Source: Macrostomum hystrix (taxonomy: Eukaryota > Platyhelminthes > Macrostomidae). From it: DNA of 64,000 nucleotides. The stretch spans positions 2,595,501 through 2,659,500 of the forward strand of contig CATNEN010000005.1 in the NCBI GenBank assembly GCA_950097015.1, written 5' to 3'. Both the position numbers and the translations under genes were made by a program. Numbering within the stretch: the stretch's first letter is position 1; each line of letters begins with the position of its first letter. Shown one piece after another: positions 1 through 13,800 of the stretch. The notes below the pieces were generated by a model that saw only the letters and a list, made by a program, of their open reading frames with translations, was not told the DNA's origin and searched no databases.

Positions 1-126
1 ACCATCATATCTAAGATCACATCGTGACAGCCTCTTGTGACTACCATCATATCTAAGATCACATCGTGACAGCCTCTTGTGACTACCATCATATCTAAGA
101 CCACATTGTGACAGCGTATAGTACCT
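1..126. repeat. 42-bp tandem repeat, three copies, in an intron
   Basis: Three head-to-tail copies of a 42-bp unit beginning ACCATCATATCTAAG, with the third copy diverged. It lies just upstream of the first visible exon of the SR-like gene, so it is probably in that gene's preceding intron. Confidence 0.85.
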
Positions 127-209
127 ACAATCAAGTCCCTTTGTTCTATTATGTTTCTATTGGCGTACCGATTCCAAACCGGAGACTAATTATCTGATTC
201 TCATCCTAG

Positions 210-2813
210 GCGAAAGACGCCAAGCGGAGCGCGCCATAGAAGCTATGGACGGCAAGGCGCTGGGCGATTCAGACAGAATTCGCGTCACTTGGGCCAAGCC
301 CAGAGTCGGCGGCGGTAGTGGCGGCGGCGGCGGCGGCGGAGGAGGCGGAAGAGGCGGCGGCGGCGGCGAAAGAAGAGATCCTTATAATCCCAATCTTCGC
401 TGCTACCAATGCGGCGACCTTGGCCATTTCAGCCGCGAGTGCACCGCGACTGGCTCGGCTGCTTCTAGGCGCAACGATTATAACAGCCGCGGACGCGATC
501 GGGACCGCGAAAGGCCCAGCGGAGATTGGAACCGAGGCGGCAAGGACCGCGATAGGAGATTTCCCAGGTTAGATTTTCGCTTCGTTGAGTTATCGATTGT
601 TTATTGATTGATGATTGACTGCTTGGTTGATTCAATCATTATTGATTGACTCACTGATATGCAGATCGATTGATCTTTTGATTCTTGATGATTGCTTGTT
701 TGATTGCTGATTCATTGTTGATTGATTAATCGTCTGATTGTTGATAAATTAGTTGGTTGATTGTTGATTGATTGATCAATTAGTTGGTTGATTGTTGATT
801 GATTGATCAATTAGTTGGTTGATTGTTGATCGATTGATCAATTAGTTGGTTGATTGTTGATCGATTGATCGTCTGCGTGTTGATAAATTAGTTGGTTGAT
901 AGTTTAATGATTGATCGTCTGATTGTTGATAAATTTGTTGGTTGATTGTTGATTGATTGATCGTCTGATTATTCATAAATTTGTTGGTTGATAGTTTAAT
1001 GATTAATCGTCTGATTGTTGATAAATTAGTTGGTTGATTGTTGATTGATTGATCAATTAGTTGGTTGATTGTTGATTGATTGATCGTCTGATTATTCATA
1101 AATTTGTTGGTTGATTGTTGATCGATTGATCGTCTGCGTGTTGATAAATTAGTTGGTTGATAGTTTTATGATTGATCGTCTGATTGTTAATAAATTTGTT
1201 GGTTGATTGTTGATTGATTGATCGTCTGATTATTCATAAATTAGTTGGTTGATTGTTGATTGATTGATCGTCCGATTGTTGATAAATTAGTTGGTTGATT
1301 GTTGATTGATTGATCGTCCGATTGTTGATAAATTAGTTTGTTGATTGATGATTGATGTCTGATTGTTGATAAATTTGTTGGTTGATTGTTGATTGATTGA
1401 TCGGCAGACTCGTTACATGATACCTCCTTATAAGACATGTTTGATGTAAATGTTCCAATGAAATTAGTTATTGTTATTCGGATCTATTTTTCCTTTTTTA
1501 TCGTTAAAAATCTCTTTCCAGTAAAAAAGCTTCTACTTTATTGTTTCTCTCCTTTTTTGTCAACGAAATAATGTCGTCTAGCTGCTGGTCGCACTCAGAT
1601 TTGGTTGGATCGTGTGAGATTTTGGCAATGGTGCAATCAGGAATCGTTAGTTGAACTGAAAATAATGGAAACTGGACCTGAACTCGGATTGGACTGTAAA
1701 TGGATTGGAAATTCAACGCATTTCGTCCTGTGATTTATCGGTCTGTCATCCATTGCCGACTAGCATCACTCAGGTTGTCTGTGAATGCGTTGCCAAGAAC
1801 AACAAGTTGTGGATTCTGCCTTTCCCCTTAACTGTTTGTTAGCCGCATAAACAATTAGTGTACTGTAGCAGCAGCAAAGGCGTCAACAATGTCCTGGATT
1901 GGTTTTTATTGTTTTATCAACTTTCACAAGCTTAAACAACTATATTGAGCATTTGGTAACAAGTTGGACGGTTTGTGCAGTAAATGCGTTCACCAACGAT
2001 ATTGGTTTAACCCCGTTGTATCTTGCATTCAATAAGTGAGTAAGTAAATATCTTTATTTTCTTGACAACTTTCTCACTATTTACTGAGACATTTGCTCTA
2101 ATGTTAAAGTTAATTTTTATGACTCTCGCGCACACTATTTTGTTGTTTTCGGTTTGGGCTCGATTCCCTTTGAGGGCCTCCTGCAATTATCATTTTTAAC
2201 AGATTAATCCAGATTATACCAGGCAGTAAGTAAATTATCCCCATTCAGTAAACTATTCTACCTTTTAACAAATAAAAGGTACTTTAGTTTGACTGATTAT
2301 TGTCACTTGAAAAATTATCCCTAAATCTATAAACCACTTTTTGGCAAATTTCCCCTCACCTTTTAATGCTCCTTTTAAATTAGCTTTTCAATAATTTGCT
2401 AATTTATCCCGTCATTTTGGCAAATTAGCAATAAAATTAATCGTTTTTTTACTTATAAAATACTACTTATTTCTTATCCTAATCAGTAGTCTGATTGGTA
2501 AATAAACTTTAAATAGTAGAATGCGAACTAAAATACAAATTTTATATTCAGGGACGAACAACGCGATCGTCGCTATCGTTCGCCGCCCACGCAATCCTAC
2601 TACAATTCGTCCGGCTACGATAAGGATTCTAGCCGGCGCGAGGATAATCGGTATAGTCGCCGACGCTATGACAACGAAAACGACCGCATGCCGTCCAAGA
2701 CTGACGTTGGCGGCGGCGGCGATCACTTTCGTCGTCGGAGACCAAATAATTATGATGATCGGAAAAAATATTCGCCTATTATCGATCTAAGTCCGAACAG
2801 TGATCGATCTTAA
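210..2813 (+). CDS. SR-type splicing factor, RRM + CCHC zinc knuckle (3' two exons, 5' partial)
   Basis: Two terminal exons, 210-567 and 2552-2813, joined across an intron with AG acceptors at 208-209 and 2550-2551 and a GT donor at 568-569; the split codon is AG|G (Arg). The 5' part lies outside the window. Exon one begins in the last strand and helix of an RRM (RQAERAIEAMDGK...DRIRVTWAKP), then a poly-Gly linker, then a CCHC knuckle CYQCGDLGHFSREC (C-X2-C-X4-H-X4-C), then an Arg/Asp/Glu-rich tail ending in TAA at 2811. RRM plus a single knuckle plus a charged tail is the layout of the SRSF7/9G8 and plant RSZ class, which bind pre-mRNA and promote splice-site choice in the nucleus. The tail has few RS dipeptides and is mainly RD/DR/RR, so true RS-domain behaviour is uncertain. 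A generic RRM-knuckle RNA-binding protein is the alternative. The ATG at 245 is internal to the RRM and is not the start. Confidence 0.82.
605..1402. repeat. Minisatellite in SR-gene intron (31-bp and longer composite units)
   Basis: TTGATTG-rich units around TTAGTTGGTTGATTGTTGAT. A 31-bp form is interspersed with a longer form of about 46 bp containing CGTCTGATTGTTGATAAA. The array lies in the intron between the two visible exons. The rest of this intron (1403-2551) is unique AT-rich sequence in which I see no gene. Confidence 0.85.
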
Positions 2814-4138
2814 ATGCCGAATGACGATGTTAAGAACTCTTTGGTTTGTTGCTTCTCTCTGAAAGACACTGTTATCAAACTTTTCTGTTGTTGCATTATT
2901 GATTAACCAAAGCACAAAGTAGAAGTACATTTTCGTAATAGTATGTACTTTTATGGTTAAATATTAAGTTTTTAGAATCTACCCTTTAAAAGTAACAATA
3001 ACAGTATGACCATTGCTTGGTGTTTTATTCAGAATTGCTGCATAATCTCTAGCTTTATTCAGTCTATAAAAGTTAAAAGTACAAACATACTGTCTCTCCT
3101 GCATTCGCACTGTTAATTAGTATTTTCCGTTACAGTCTTTTAAAGTGCTGTCTAAAATTTTCTTTCTTTCATACTCTCCCTATTAGTATACTACCATTCT
3201 ACCCCGGAATTTTATACATTTTTTTTATATTTAATTACCTGAAGTTCATTAAAAAGTTTGCCTAATAGAAGCATCAGTTAGTAATAATTAAGGAAAAACT
3301 TGTGACAATTTATGCAATTTTATCAGTTTTTTAATTAGTCGGTCTCGTTTCTGTGTCTGTTTTTTCAAATTTTCATATTTCTACTGTTTCACTCAATAAT
3401 AAATATAATAAACTACAAACTATAAAAGTTTAAAGTATGTAATACTACTTAGTAGACTACCGCACTACTGACAAGAAAAGATCAATAATCTGGTTTTTTA
3501 ATCAATGCTTGTTTGTCTTAATCTTAATCACTCGTAGTTTGGTTTTATTCTACAAAGTATTGTCGGTGTATTTAGAAAAGAACTGATTAAAAATCGTTTA
3601 GGAACACCAGTTTTAAAAGCAGATTAAACAGAATGTTAAGTTGCAACTAAAGTACATTTGCACAAGCTTGGATAGATCAATAATAATAGAATTTGAATCT
3701 GTTATTTTATAGCAAGCTAGATTACTAGATTTTTAACTACATATGGAGTATGGAAAATATGTATGCATTTAACGCTAGTTGTTAAACGTCAGGTTAAGAA
3801 ATGTGAAGAAAAATTAGATTATAGTCCGTTATATACTATAAGCTACTATAACTGTTTATTATTGCACAAATTGCGATGAAATTTTTGTGGTTGCTTCGTT
3901 ACTTTTTTAGATACAATGTAAAAGGTTGTGCAGAAGTGCTTCAAGGAAATTAATATTGTTGATTCTAATTTTATCAACAGTTTTGATGCTCAAACAAATC
4001 AGGCGAACATGGAACGGTAATACACCACAATTCAACTGGATTGTTTTAGTTGTTGAAAACTGTTTAAAAACAATGCTAATAGAGTAATCGTATTGTTGGA
4101 ATTTCCTGACCTGTAATTAACGAACAACGTTAATGAGA
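2814..4138. other. 3' UTR / intergenic, AT-rich, no gene seen
   Basis: AT-rich unique sequence downstream of the SR-like stop codon. An AATAAA hexamer at 3398-3403 is a possible poly(A) signal but is unproven. The SR-like gene and villin converge across this interval. Confidence 0.4.
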
Positions 4139-4535
4139 ATAAGGGAGGGGATGAGAAGTAGAGTGGGAGGGGATGAGAAGTAGAGGGGAGGGGAGAGAAG
4201 TAGAGGGGAGGGGAGAGAAGTAGAGTGGGAGGGGAGAGAAGTAGAGTACGAGGGGATGAGAAGTAGAGTGGGAGGGGAAGAGAGGTAGAGTGGGAGGGGA
4301 CGAGAAGTAGAGTAGGGGGGTATGAAGTAGAGTGCGAGGGGATGAGAAGTAGAGTGGGGGGATGAGAATTAGAGTGGGAGGGGATGAGAAGTAGAGTGGG
4401 AGGGGATGAGAATTAGAGTTGGAGGGGATGAGAAGTAGAGTGGGAGGGGATGAGAATTAGAGTGGGAGGGGATGAGAAGTAGAGTGGGAGGGGATGAGAA
4501 TTAGAGTTGGAGGGGATGAGAAGTAGAGTGGGAGG
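4139..4535. repeat. Purine-rich minisatellite, ~22-bp unit
   Basis: About 18 copies of a unit like GGGAGGGGATGAGAAGTAGA with small indels. It lies between the convergent 3' ends of the SR-like and villin genes. Related purine-rich units occur at 15.8 kb and 19.6 kb. Confidence 0.85.
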
Positions 4536-4876
4536 GAAGTCAAGCATTTTGGAGCATAGCTAGCTCGTAATGAAATTCATGGCACAATTAAAAAGAGTTA
4601 CAATTAATTAACAACTCAGTTTAAAAGGTGATAGGGATGAAGGTGCAATAGCTCAATAATTAGGGATAACAGCTGAATGGAATGTTTATCAGAGCAGTTT
4701 AAAAATACTAAAGATTCAGCACAATCATGCGTCTCATGCAAGAAAATAACGTAAAAACTATTTCCTATGCCAGTATTGTCTGCTAAGAAATAAGTAACAA
4801 TTATAAGCGGCGAAAAAGGCTAAAATTCTACATTATTTAGTGTTCATATTATAAAAAATTGATTATACTAATTTTC

Positions 4877-7800
4877 TTAGAAGAGTCCCACAGCCTTCTT
4901 GGCGTTGGTCTTCTTCCATTCTGGCAGGTTGGCAAAGTCCGGATAGGACATGCCGAACACTCTCTGGAACTCCTCCTCCGTCAGGTGCAGCTGAAGTACA
5001 AATTTGTTTATTTAAATAACACCCCACACAGTACGGGACAGCAGCCAGCGAGGAAGTGATTCTGCTCATTCGCTGCCTCCTGAGCACAGGAGCTCTGCCA
5101 CTCAAATCCAAGGTGGTTCTGCCCCCAAACCCAAGTTGCTCTACCCTTAATTCCAAGGTGGCTCTACCCCTTAAATCCAAGGTGGCTCTGCCCCCAAACC
5201 CAAGTTGCTCTACCCTTAATTCCAAGGTGGCTCTACCCTAAATCCAAGGTGGCTCTACCCCTTAAATCCAAGGTGGCTCTGCCCCCAAACCCAAGTTGCT
5301 CTACCCTTAATTCCAAGGTGGCTCTACCCTAAATCCAAGGTGGCTCGACCCCTTAAATCCAAGGTGGCTCTACCCCTTAAATCCAAGGTGGCTTTGCCCC
5401 CAAAATCCAATGTGGCTCTGCCCCCAAACCCAAGTTGCTCTACCCCTTAATTCCAAGGTAGCTCTACCCCGAATCCAAGGTGGCTCTTCCCCCTAAATCT
5501 AAGGTGGCTCTTCCCCCTAAATCCAAAGTGGCTCGACCTGCCCCCTAAATCCAAGGTGGCTCTTCCCCCTAAATCCAAGGTGGCTTTGCCCCCCTAAATC
5601 CAAGGTGGCTCTTCAGAAACTGATAGGAGACCTTTAAGAATAGGAAAGTTCTTTTTAAAGACAATGCCATAATTTGACCATAAATTCTCGCAATTTTCAC
5701 AACATATCGGCTTACCTCTTTCTCGTCTGGCCTTACACTGTCCGGGCAGCTGTGCCGCAGAATCTGATAGGGCACCTTCTTGTACTCGCCAAAGCTCAGA
5801 GAGCCGCCTCCACCGATGCCGCCGCTGCCGTTGAGCGCGTCCGAGTTGACATCGATTCTGTCCAGAGTTCGACTCGAATCCTGGAACTCCATCTTGAGCT
5901 GCTCGTAGGATTTGGCACCCTGATTGTTTTTTTTAAGAAAAAACGTTTCATACTACTGATGTGTTAAAAGTAGAAAGTAAAGGACATGACGCAATAGTTT
6001 TAAATCGTAGAAATTATAAATTCGAATCACTCACCGACCACATCTGGTAATCCCAAGATGGGAAGAATCCGATAAACACAGGCGGCTCGTGACCCTGTTT
6101 GACCCGATAGATCGGGGCGCTGTCCGGGTCGCGCGACTGGGTCGGGTCGGATTTCAGATAGTCCACAGCGGCCTGGAGGGCGGCCTGACGCTCCGCGTCG
6201 TTGGAATCGATGCCGATCCAGATGTAGACTTCGTCGCCTGTGTCCAGGAGCATCACGTCATCCTCTACGAGATCGTCCTTTGGGGGTGGGGCGATGGAGA
6301 TTATTCCCCGTTCTAGTCAGCTGTTATTAACTGTATCACAGCGGTTTCTCATCGGCAGCGAATCCCGTTTTCTAACTAGTCGTTAATCCCATTTAAAGTT
6401 TTGTTAATTCCATCTTCTAAACACTGGTCGATTCAATTTCTAAATAAAGTTAATCCCAATTTTCTTATCAGCTGTTTAATCCCCCTTTTATAATCAGCTG
6501 TTTAATCCCCCTTTTATAATCAGCTGTTTAATCCCCCTTTTATAATCAGCTGTTTAATCCCCCTTTTATAATCAGCTGTTTAATCCCCCTTTTATAATCA
6601 GCTGTTTAATCCCCCTTTTATAATCAGATATTTAATCCCTGTTGTCTAGTCAGCTGTTTAATCTCAATTTTCTAATCAGCTGTTAATCTCCGTTTTCTAA
6701 TCAGCTGTTAATCTCCGTTTTCTAAACAACTGTTTATCCCTAATTTCCAATCAGCCGTAAATCCCTAATCTTTAATCAGCCTTTAATCAGTTTAATTCTG
6801 ATTAACTCAGATTTAATCCCTTAATCTTTAATCAGTTAATCCCTACTTCTAATCAGCTGTTAATCTAAATTTTCTAATGATTTCATTCCCATTTTCTACA
6901 AATTATTCTGCTAATAGTCGCTCACTTCCTACTATCAACATTTGGACAGTAGTCTAATGCGGGCATAACTATCGGAATTATTGAAGAAGCAAGAACTCAG
7001 CAGTGTGTGACTTACCTGAGTGAAGTTGCTGATCTCCTCTGCAGTGAAGTAGCCCTTCGCGTTGCTGCACTGGAATAGACGCGGCTCAAACACCATGTTG
7101 GCGTCTTGCAATCGTTTGTCGCTCTGATATGGGCCTCTGACGTTGCATTTGAAAAAATGGACATTTACAGGTACAATTACACACTGTAGGAATTTAATTA
7201 ACGCACTAAAAATGTGTTCTTAAAAACTTGAATTGTGTTTCTTTTTTCTAAGAGATTCTCCATCTTAGTAGGACAAACGCAGTGAAGACTTGTTCCCACA
7301 CAAACAATGGCTACAAATTATTCTGCTTTCTAAAGACAGCTACTACTAGTGAGTGTGAGAAGGCTGTCTGGATCCACCACGCCCACACTTAAAACCTATT
7401 TCTCTGGCTGTCTCTCTGGTCTCCTTTATAGCTTCTTCCAGTTTTGCACTCGTGCAGCATTTAGAAAAATGAATGCTGAAGCTGCATAATTCAAAGTAGT
7501 GTGGTATGATCTTTGAGTACACTAATGCTGTACAAGTACAATACATAGTGGTCGTACTATATGAGTCGGATAATTAAGAACCTATTTTTTTAATTGCGAA
7601 AATCGGAAATTAAAATAGCAGAATTTGAAATGGAATTTTTATTAACAAAAATTAAATTTGAATTCAATTGTGAAAAGCTTTCATTTCGGATCGACAGCTA
7701 GGCCTAAAAAAAGTCTCGCCTAGAACCATTTTCCAGACCTTAAGTCCACACTAGGCACCAATCTACACTAGACCCTTTCCCTAGGTCCTAAAACTACCAT

Positions 7801-10800
7801 AGACCATTTCCGAAGTCCCTAATCTATCAAAGAACATTCCGTAGGTCCCAAATCTACCATAGAACATTCCGTAGGTCCTAAATCTACCATAGAACATTCC
7901 GTAGGTCCCAAATCTACCATAGAATATTCCGTAGGTTCTAAATCTACCATAGAACATTCCGTAGGTCCCAAATCTACCATAGAATATTCCGTAGGTTCTA
8001 AATCTACCATAGAACATTCCCTAGGTCCTAAATCTACCATAGAACATTCCGTAGGTCCTAAATCTACCCTAGAACATCCCCTAGGTCCTAAATCTACCAT
8101 AGAACATTCCCTAGGTTTTAATTATCTATCACAGAAAGTCCCTGGGTTCTCATTTTTAAATCTACCATAGACTATTCTTTAAGTCCAAAAAATAGCATAG
8201 ACTACTCCCTAGGTTCTAAATCTATGCCATAGATCACTCCCAAGAACCCTTCGTTAAATATGGGTTCTAAATCTATGCCATAGATCACTCCCAAGAACCC
8301 TTCGTTAAATATCAGTTTAGTGTAAAAACTCATCTGAACCTCACGAACTTACTTGCCACCAAGAAGCTGCCAGAAGACTTCAGTTTCCTGGCCTTCGCAC
8401 AGCAAAACATAGTCTCGACGAGAGATAGTTTTAGCAATGTCTTTGGCAACTTCGCGCTCGTCACCAGTTGTACCCTGAAAAATTTGGTTCGACTTGTTTG
8501 TTTGTCAACTTGAAAGTGCTTCTAGTTGACTTGACAGCCAATCAGTTTTGAGCTAACCTTGCCGCACCAGATGAATATGGCCTGCCTAGAGACTAGTACA
8601 AAAGTGTCATTCGAATTTAGTGAGGCCGACTCAGTTGGCACCTGTTCTGCTTTGGTATTTAGCGCGTTTGTGCCACGAATGCGTAACAGATAAGTCTCGC
8701 CGACTGCTTGATCCTTTTCGTCCTTGCTCCAACCGGCTTTGCCGCCCTGAGCGGACAAGGAAGAATTGAGGGGGGAGAGAAGATTGGATTCTCAATGTAC
8801 TCTCTGGTCTGGACCGTGGACGAAAAGGCCGAATCGATCTGCCAAAAAAGAATGTAAATTTCTTTTCTATCCCTCACTGAGGTAGCCTCAGCGGGGCGAG
8901 TGAATCGCCTGATATGGATAGAGAGCGGTTATTTATTCAGCCTAGAATGTACATACGGACTGTAAATGTACATAGTATTTTTTCTAACCCCCAAATAGCC
9001 ACCCCGTAGACTCAGCCCAGAATAAGCCTTGGAATTAGCCTCAATTATTAGAAAGTAGTTTTATAAGCGAACCGGGGATGAAACTTCGAATAAGCATTTT
9101 TGTTATTGTATAGAAGACTTTGATTAAATAAAGTGATTTTCGCACATTTTAAATTAAATAATGGGGCGGCGTTTGATTGGCCTTGAATGTACATATTTAG
9201 GGGACTGGGGATGTACAAAGACTTTTTCAATACATTTTCCCAAGCCGTTACAATGAATAAGGTAAGTTGTGCATTTTCCCGACAGCACATGCTTTATATA
9301 GAAAAAAAATAAAAGGACTCACGTCGAAAACAATCATGCGACCTTTGAATAGGGCCAGAAAGTGCTGCGGCTCCTTGCCCTGTACAATTCGCACCTGTAC
9401 AGCAGCACCGCCCAACTGATCATCCAGAGCCGTGGCATGCAGAGCAGATGCTCCGCGCTCGTCCAACGAAGACTTTCGACCCTGAAATTACATTAAAAAT
9501 CGGTGCATTATTGCATCATGAGTGGCTGTATGAGTGGTTAGATCGCCGAGTGAACTAACCTGCCAGAAGTACACAATATAGCGCTCGCTGCCAGTGTCCT
9601 TAACTGCGTAGGTGTACAAAATAACGTACGAATCGCCGCCATAGAACTGTCCGTAGAGCACTTTTTCCTGCGGCACCAGTTCCAGGTTTTCGATGCGCCA
9701 GATCTGAAGAAAGGGAGGGAGAAGGGAGAGATGGAACCTGAAGAATGGGAGGTAGAAAAAAAGAGAACTTGTCAGTTCATCACAAACCTGAACCTTCCCG
9801 CTGCCGTCGTCTACCATGCGTGTTTCGGCGGCTAGCTTCGGGCTCTGGTGCATTGTTGAAGCGTCGAACTGGGTTTGCACAGTTTTAGCTGAAGAAATCA
9901 GCAACTGTATTCATTTTTTGTTTATTACAACTGCCTCTTGGTTTGAGAAATTCTAAGCAATACCTAGATAGAGAATTGCTGCAACAGAACTCACCGATTC
10001 GATTAAGTGAGGCCACTTTGCCAGAGTAAAGCGGTGCTGGCCAAGTTTGAAACAGCTGCTTAAACTGAGTAGTCTCGCAGCCCTCGTTGACGCGAGTCAC
10101 CTGCACGTGGCTGGCGTGTTTGCCCAACTTTTCTACGAAACTCTGCGGGTTTTTGGGACGGTTGGAGGCGGTTTGCGGAGCTGTGGTAGAGCAGCTGAAG
10201 GATTCAACGCACTCTGAAAACATTATTTAAAGATCACAAACCAGTGCGTTTGTCATGGCTGCTCGCTTCTCATTTTTATTGCTCAACTTGCCGCACCAGA
10301 TCCACACTCCGTGATTGGCGTTGTCAATAATAAACACGTCCTGGAGTTGTTTTAATTTGATTGGTCGAGAAGTGCGTGAGTCATAGCTATTTTTAGAAAA
10401 TAATTATGACTAAAATAGAGCACGTGACTAGACCTAGCCAATAGAAATTCAGAAGGTAAATTTTAAATCAGCGCCGATTGTGCTACCGTCCTTCAACCAT
10501 AGACAAATATAAAAATGTACTGTCTGGCTCTCTTTACCTTAGAGTCCAACATAGTGTAGTGCAATGGGCCACTGCTGATCTCCATAACTCGAAGTGTGCC
10601 ACCTTCGTCTGAGCATCTGAAAGGGTTTTATTTAAGCGTCGAATAAATTAAACATTTAAACTATAATGACGTCACTAGCAAACTTGAAAAAGGCGGTAAA
10701 TGTAACAATTATTTCAATAAAATAGGTATTTAGTCATGCCCACAATCAAGGTTATAATGTAGTAAGCATGAACAACATTAGTAAATACGTGACATGCGCA

Positions 10801-13800
10801 TGGTGCATCGGGGTTAGTCTGCAGTTTCAATCTTAACCCTATAGGGAAAGATTAAATTTTATCCCTTGGGCAAGATAATTAATTCTCGTTTCCTTCATTT
10901 CACCCAGCTGTAAAACTGCGTACTGGGGTAGAATTAGCTGGGGTAACAAGGGTGGGTTTGGCGCCCCTTACCCCTATAGTCTATGGTCTGAACAGCAGTA
11001 CGTGCCCTTTAGATGTACACCAGACCCAACTGGGTAATGTGTAATTGCTCTACCATCTTCGAGTTATTTACAGTATCAAATATATAAATTAACGTTAACT
11101 AAGCACAGAAGCTACACAGCATTTCACAATGTTACAGCACAAGCATAAAACACTGCACTGTCCAATGGCGTTATTGCATATCCGCTAAAACTCTAATATT
11201 GGAAAGCCATCAAGAAGAACCACAAGCTGAAACATTAAAAAAGCCACATTAATTGGAAATTAATCTGCAATCCGTTGATACCGGAAGAGTCTAATGCTGA
11301 CTGCGCTGGCTCGCTCGAAATCCTCATCGTCGGCTACTGAGTTGGCGGCGAGGATATTTCTAGTCGACATAGCCAACAAGCCGGATGACTCAAATGCCTA
11401 GGATGAGTGTGTTTTTTTAAAGTGCATGCGCTTTACCCATAGAGCATTTCGTGCGCTTCAAAAGTACAAAGATTAGTACAAAATATGGACTTTTATAGAT
11501 CACATCTGGACTCAAGGGAATTTGGCTCTATTGACTCTAAGTCTGAAAATCTAGATTCTAGATCCATGAGTTCCATGTCTGCAATAACTAGATTCTAGAT
11601 CTAGAGTTCCATGTTTGCAATACCTAGATTCTAGATCTAGAGTTCCATGTCTGCAATAACTAGATTCTAGATCTAGAGTTCCATGTTTGTAATACCTAGA
11701 TTCTAGATCTAGAGTTCCATGTCTGCAATAACTAGATTCTAGATCTAGAGTTCCATGTTTGCAATACCTAGATTCTAGATCTAGAGTTCCATGTCTGCAA
11801 TAACTAGATTCTAGATCTAGAGTTCCATGTTTGCAATACCTAGATTCTAGATCTAGAGTTCCATGTTTGCAATAACTAGATTCTAGATCTAGAGTTCCAT
11901 GTTTGCAATACCTAGATTCTAGATCTAGACTTCCATGTTTGCAATACCTAGATTCTAGATCTAGAGTTCCAAGTTTGCAATACCTAGATTCTAGATCTAG
12001 AGTTCCATGTTTGCAATACATAGATTCTAGATCTAGACTTCCATGTTTGCAATACCTAGATTCTAGATCTAGAGTTCCAAGTTTGCAATACCTAGATTCT
12101 AGATCTAGAGTTCCATGTTTGCAATAACTAGATTCTAGATCTAGAGTTCCATGTTTGCAATAACTAGATTCTAGATCTAGAGTTCCATGTCTGCAATACC
12201 TAGATTCTAGATCTAGAGTTCCATGTCTGCAATAACTAGATTCTAGATCTAGAGTTCCATGTCTGCAATACCTAGATTCTAGATCTAGAGTTCCATGTCT
12301 GCAATAACTAGATTCTAGATCTAGACTTCCATGTTTGCAATACCTAGATTCTAGATCTAGAGTTCCAAGTTTGCAATACCTAGATTCTAGATCTAGAGTT
12401 CCATGTCTGCAACAACTAGATTCTAGATCTAGAGTTCCATGTCTGCAATAACTAGATTCTAGATCTAGACTTCCATGTTTGCAATACCTAGATTCTAGAT
12501 CTAGAGTTCCATGTCTGCAATACCTAGATTCTAGATCTAGAGTTCCATGTCTGCAATACCTAGATTCTAGATCTAGAGTTCCATGTCTGCAATAACTAGA
12601 TTCTAGATCTAGAGTTCCATGTCTGCAATACCTAGATTCTAGATCTAGAGTTCCATGTCTGCAATACCTAGATTCTAGATCTAGAGTTCCATGTCTGCAA
12701 TAACTAGATTCTAGATCTAGAGTTCCATGTCTGCAATAACTAGATTCTAGATCTAGAGTTCCATGTCTGCAATAACTAGATTCTAGATCTAGACTTCCAT
12801 GTTTGCAATACCTAGATTCTAGATCTAGACTTTCATGTTTGCAATAACTAGATTCTAGATCTAGAGTTCCATGTTTGCAATACCTAGATTCTAGATCTAG
12901 AGTTCCATGTTTGCAATAACTAGATTCTAGATCTAGACTTCCATGTTTGCAATACCTAAATTCTAGATCTAGACTTCCATGTTTGCAATAACCAATTTTA
13001 ATATTTGTGCGAAGAATTGATAAATAAAAAAATAATAATAATTCAACCAGAACCGAGAAAAAGCCACGATGCAATTTAGTGCTCGATGATGACAATAAGA
13101 AAGTGAAAAGAACTTGCAAACACAAAACTCAGCTTTGCCTGCTCCATTAATGACACTGTGCTCATTGTGTGAGTAGACGCGCTGTCTTTGAATAACGAGA
13201 ACAAATTGTGACACCTCTTTGCCAAGTACAAATAAAACTTGCCAACACAGTTCTGCCGTCATATACCAAGGAAAGGAAATATACCTGCCATATTTTCCTG
13301 TCCACTAGCCTGTCTGTCTGTCCACCAGGATGTCTGTCTGTCCACTAGCCTGTCTGTCTGTCCACCAGGATGTCTGTCTGTCTGTCCACTAAAGGATGTC
13401 TGTCTGTCCACTAGCCTGTCTGTCTATCCACTAGCCTGTCTGTCTGTCTACCAGGATGTCTGTCTGTCCACTAGCCTGTCTGTCTGTCCACTAGGATGTC
13501 TGTCTGTCCACTAGCCTGTCTATCTGTCAGTCCACTAAAGAATGTCTGTCAGTCCACTAGCCTGTCTGTCTGTCCACCAGGATGTCTGTCTGTCCACTAG
13601 CCTGTCTGTCTGTCCACCAGGATGTCTGTCTGTCCACTAAAAGATGTCTGTCTGTCCACTAGCCTGCCTGTCTGCCTCCATGGCAGCCGCCGTAATACCT
13701 GTACAGGTGCAAGCTAGAGGCCTGGCTACGCTCAAAGGCTTCATCTGAGGTGTCAGTCTGGGCGGCGTCAATACTGATTGCGGCCAAGTCAAGCTGACCG

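Noticed and set aside
2463-2790. Alternative frames over SR-gene exon 2
   Set aside because: Shadows of the Arg/Asp-rich coding exon, which continues exon 1 in phase in a different frame.
8760-8877. Possible villin exon ([10 protein letters not shown]...)
   Set aside because: An acceptor-like AG is present, but the flanking exons join in frame and match family sequence without it.
10143-10211. Extra 23 codons at the start of villin exon 7
   Set aside because: Including them needs a 30-bp intron. Skipping them gives a 99-bp intron and a G3 domain of the expected length (TNAL|SFVEKLG).
11551-13125. 524-codon minus-strand reading frame in villin intron 4
   Set aside because: Also produced by a 36-bp repeat. 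It begins on a non-ATG codon in unique intron sequence, and villin exons 4 and 5 join in phase without it.
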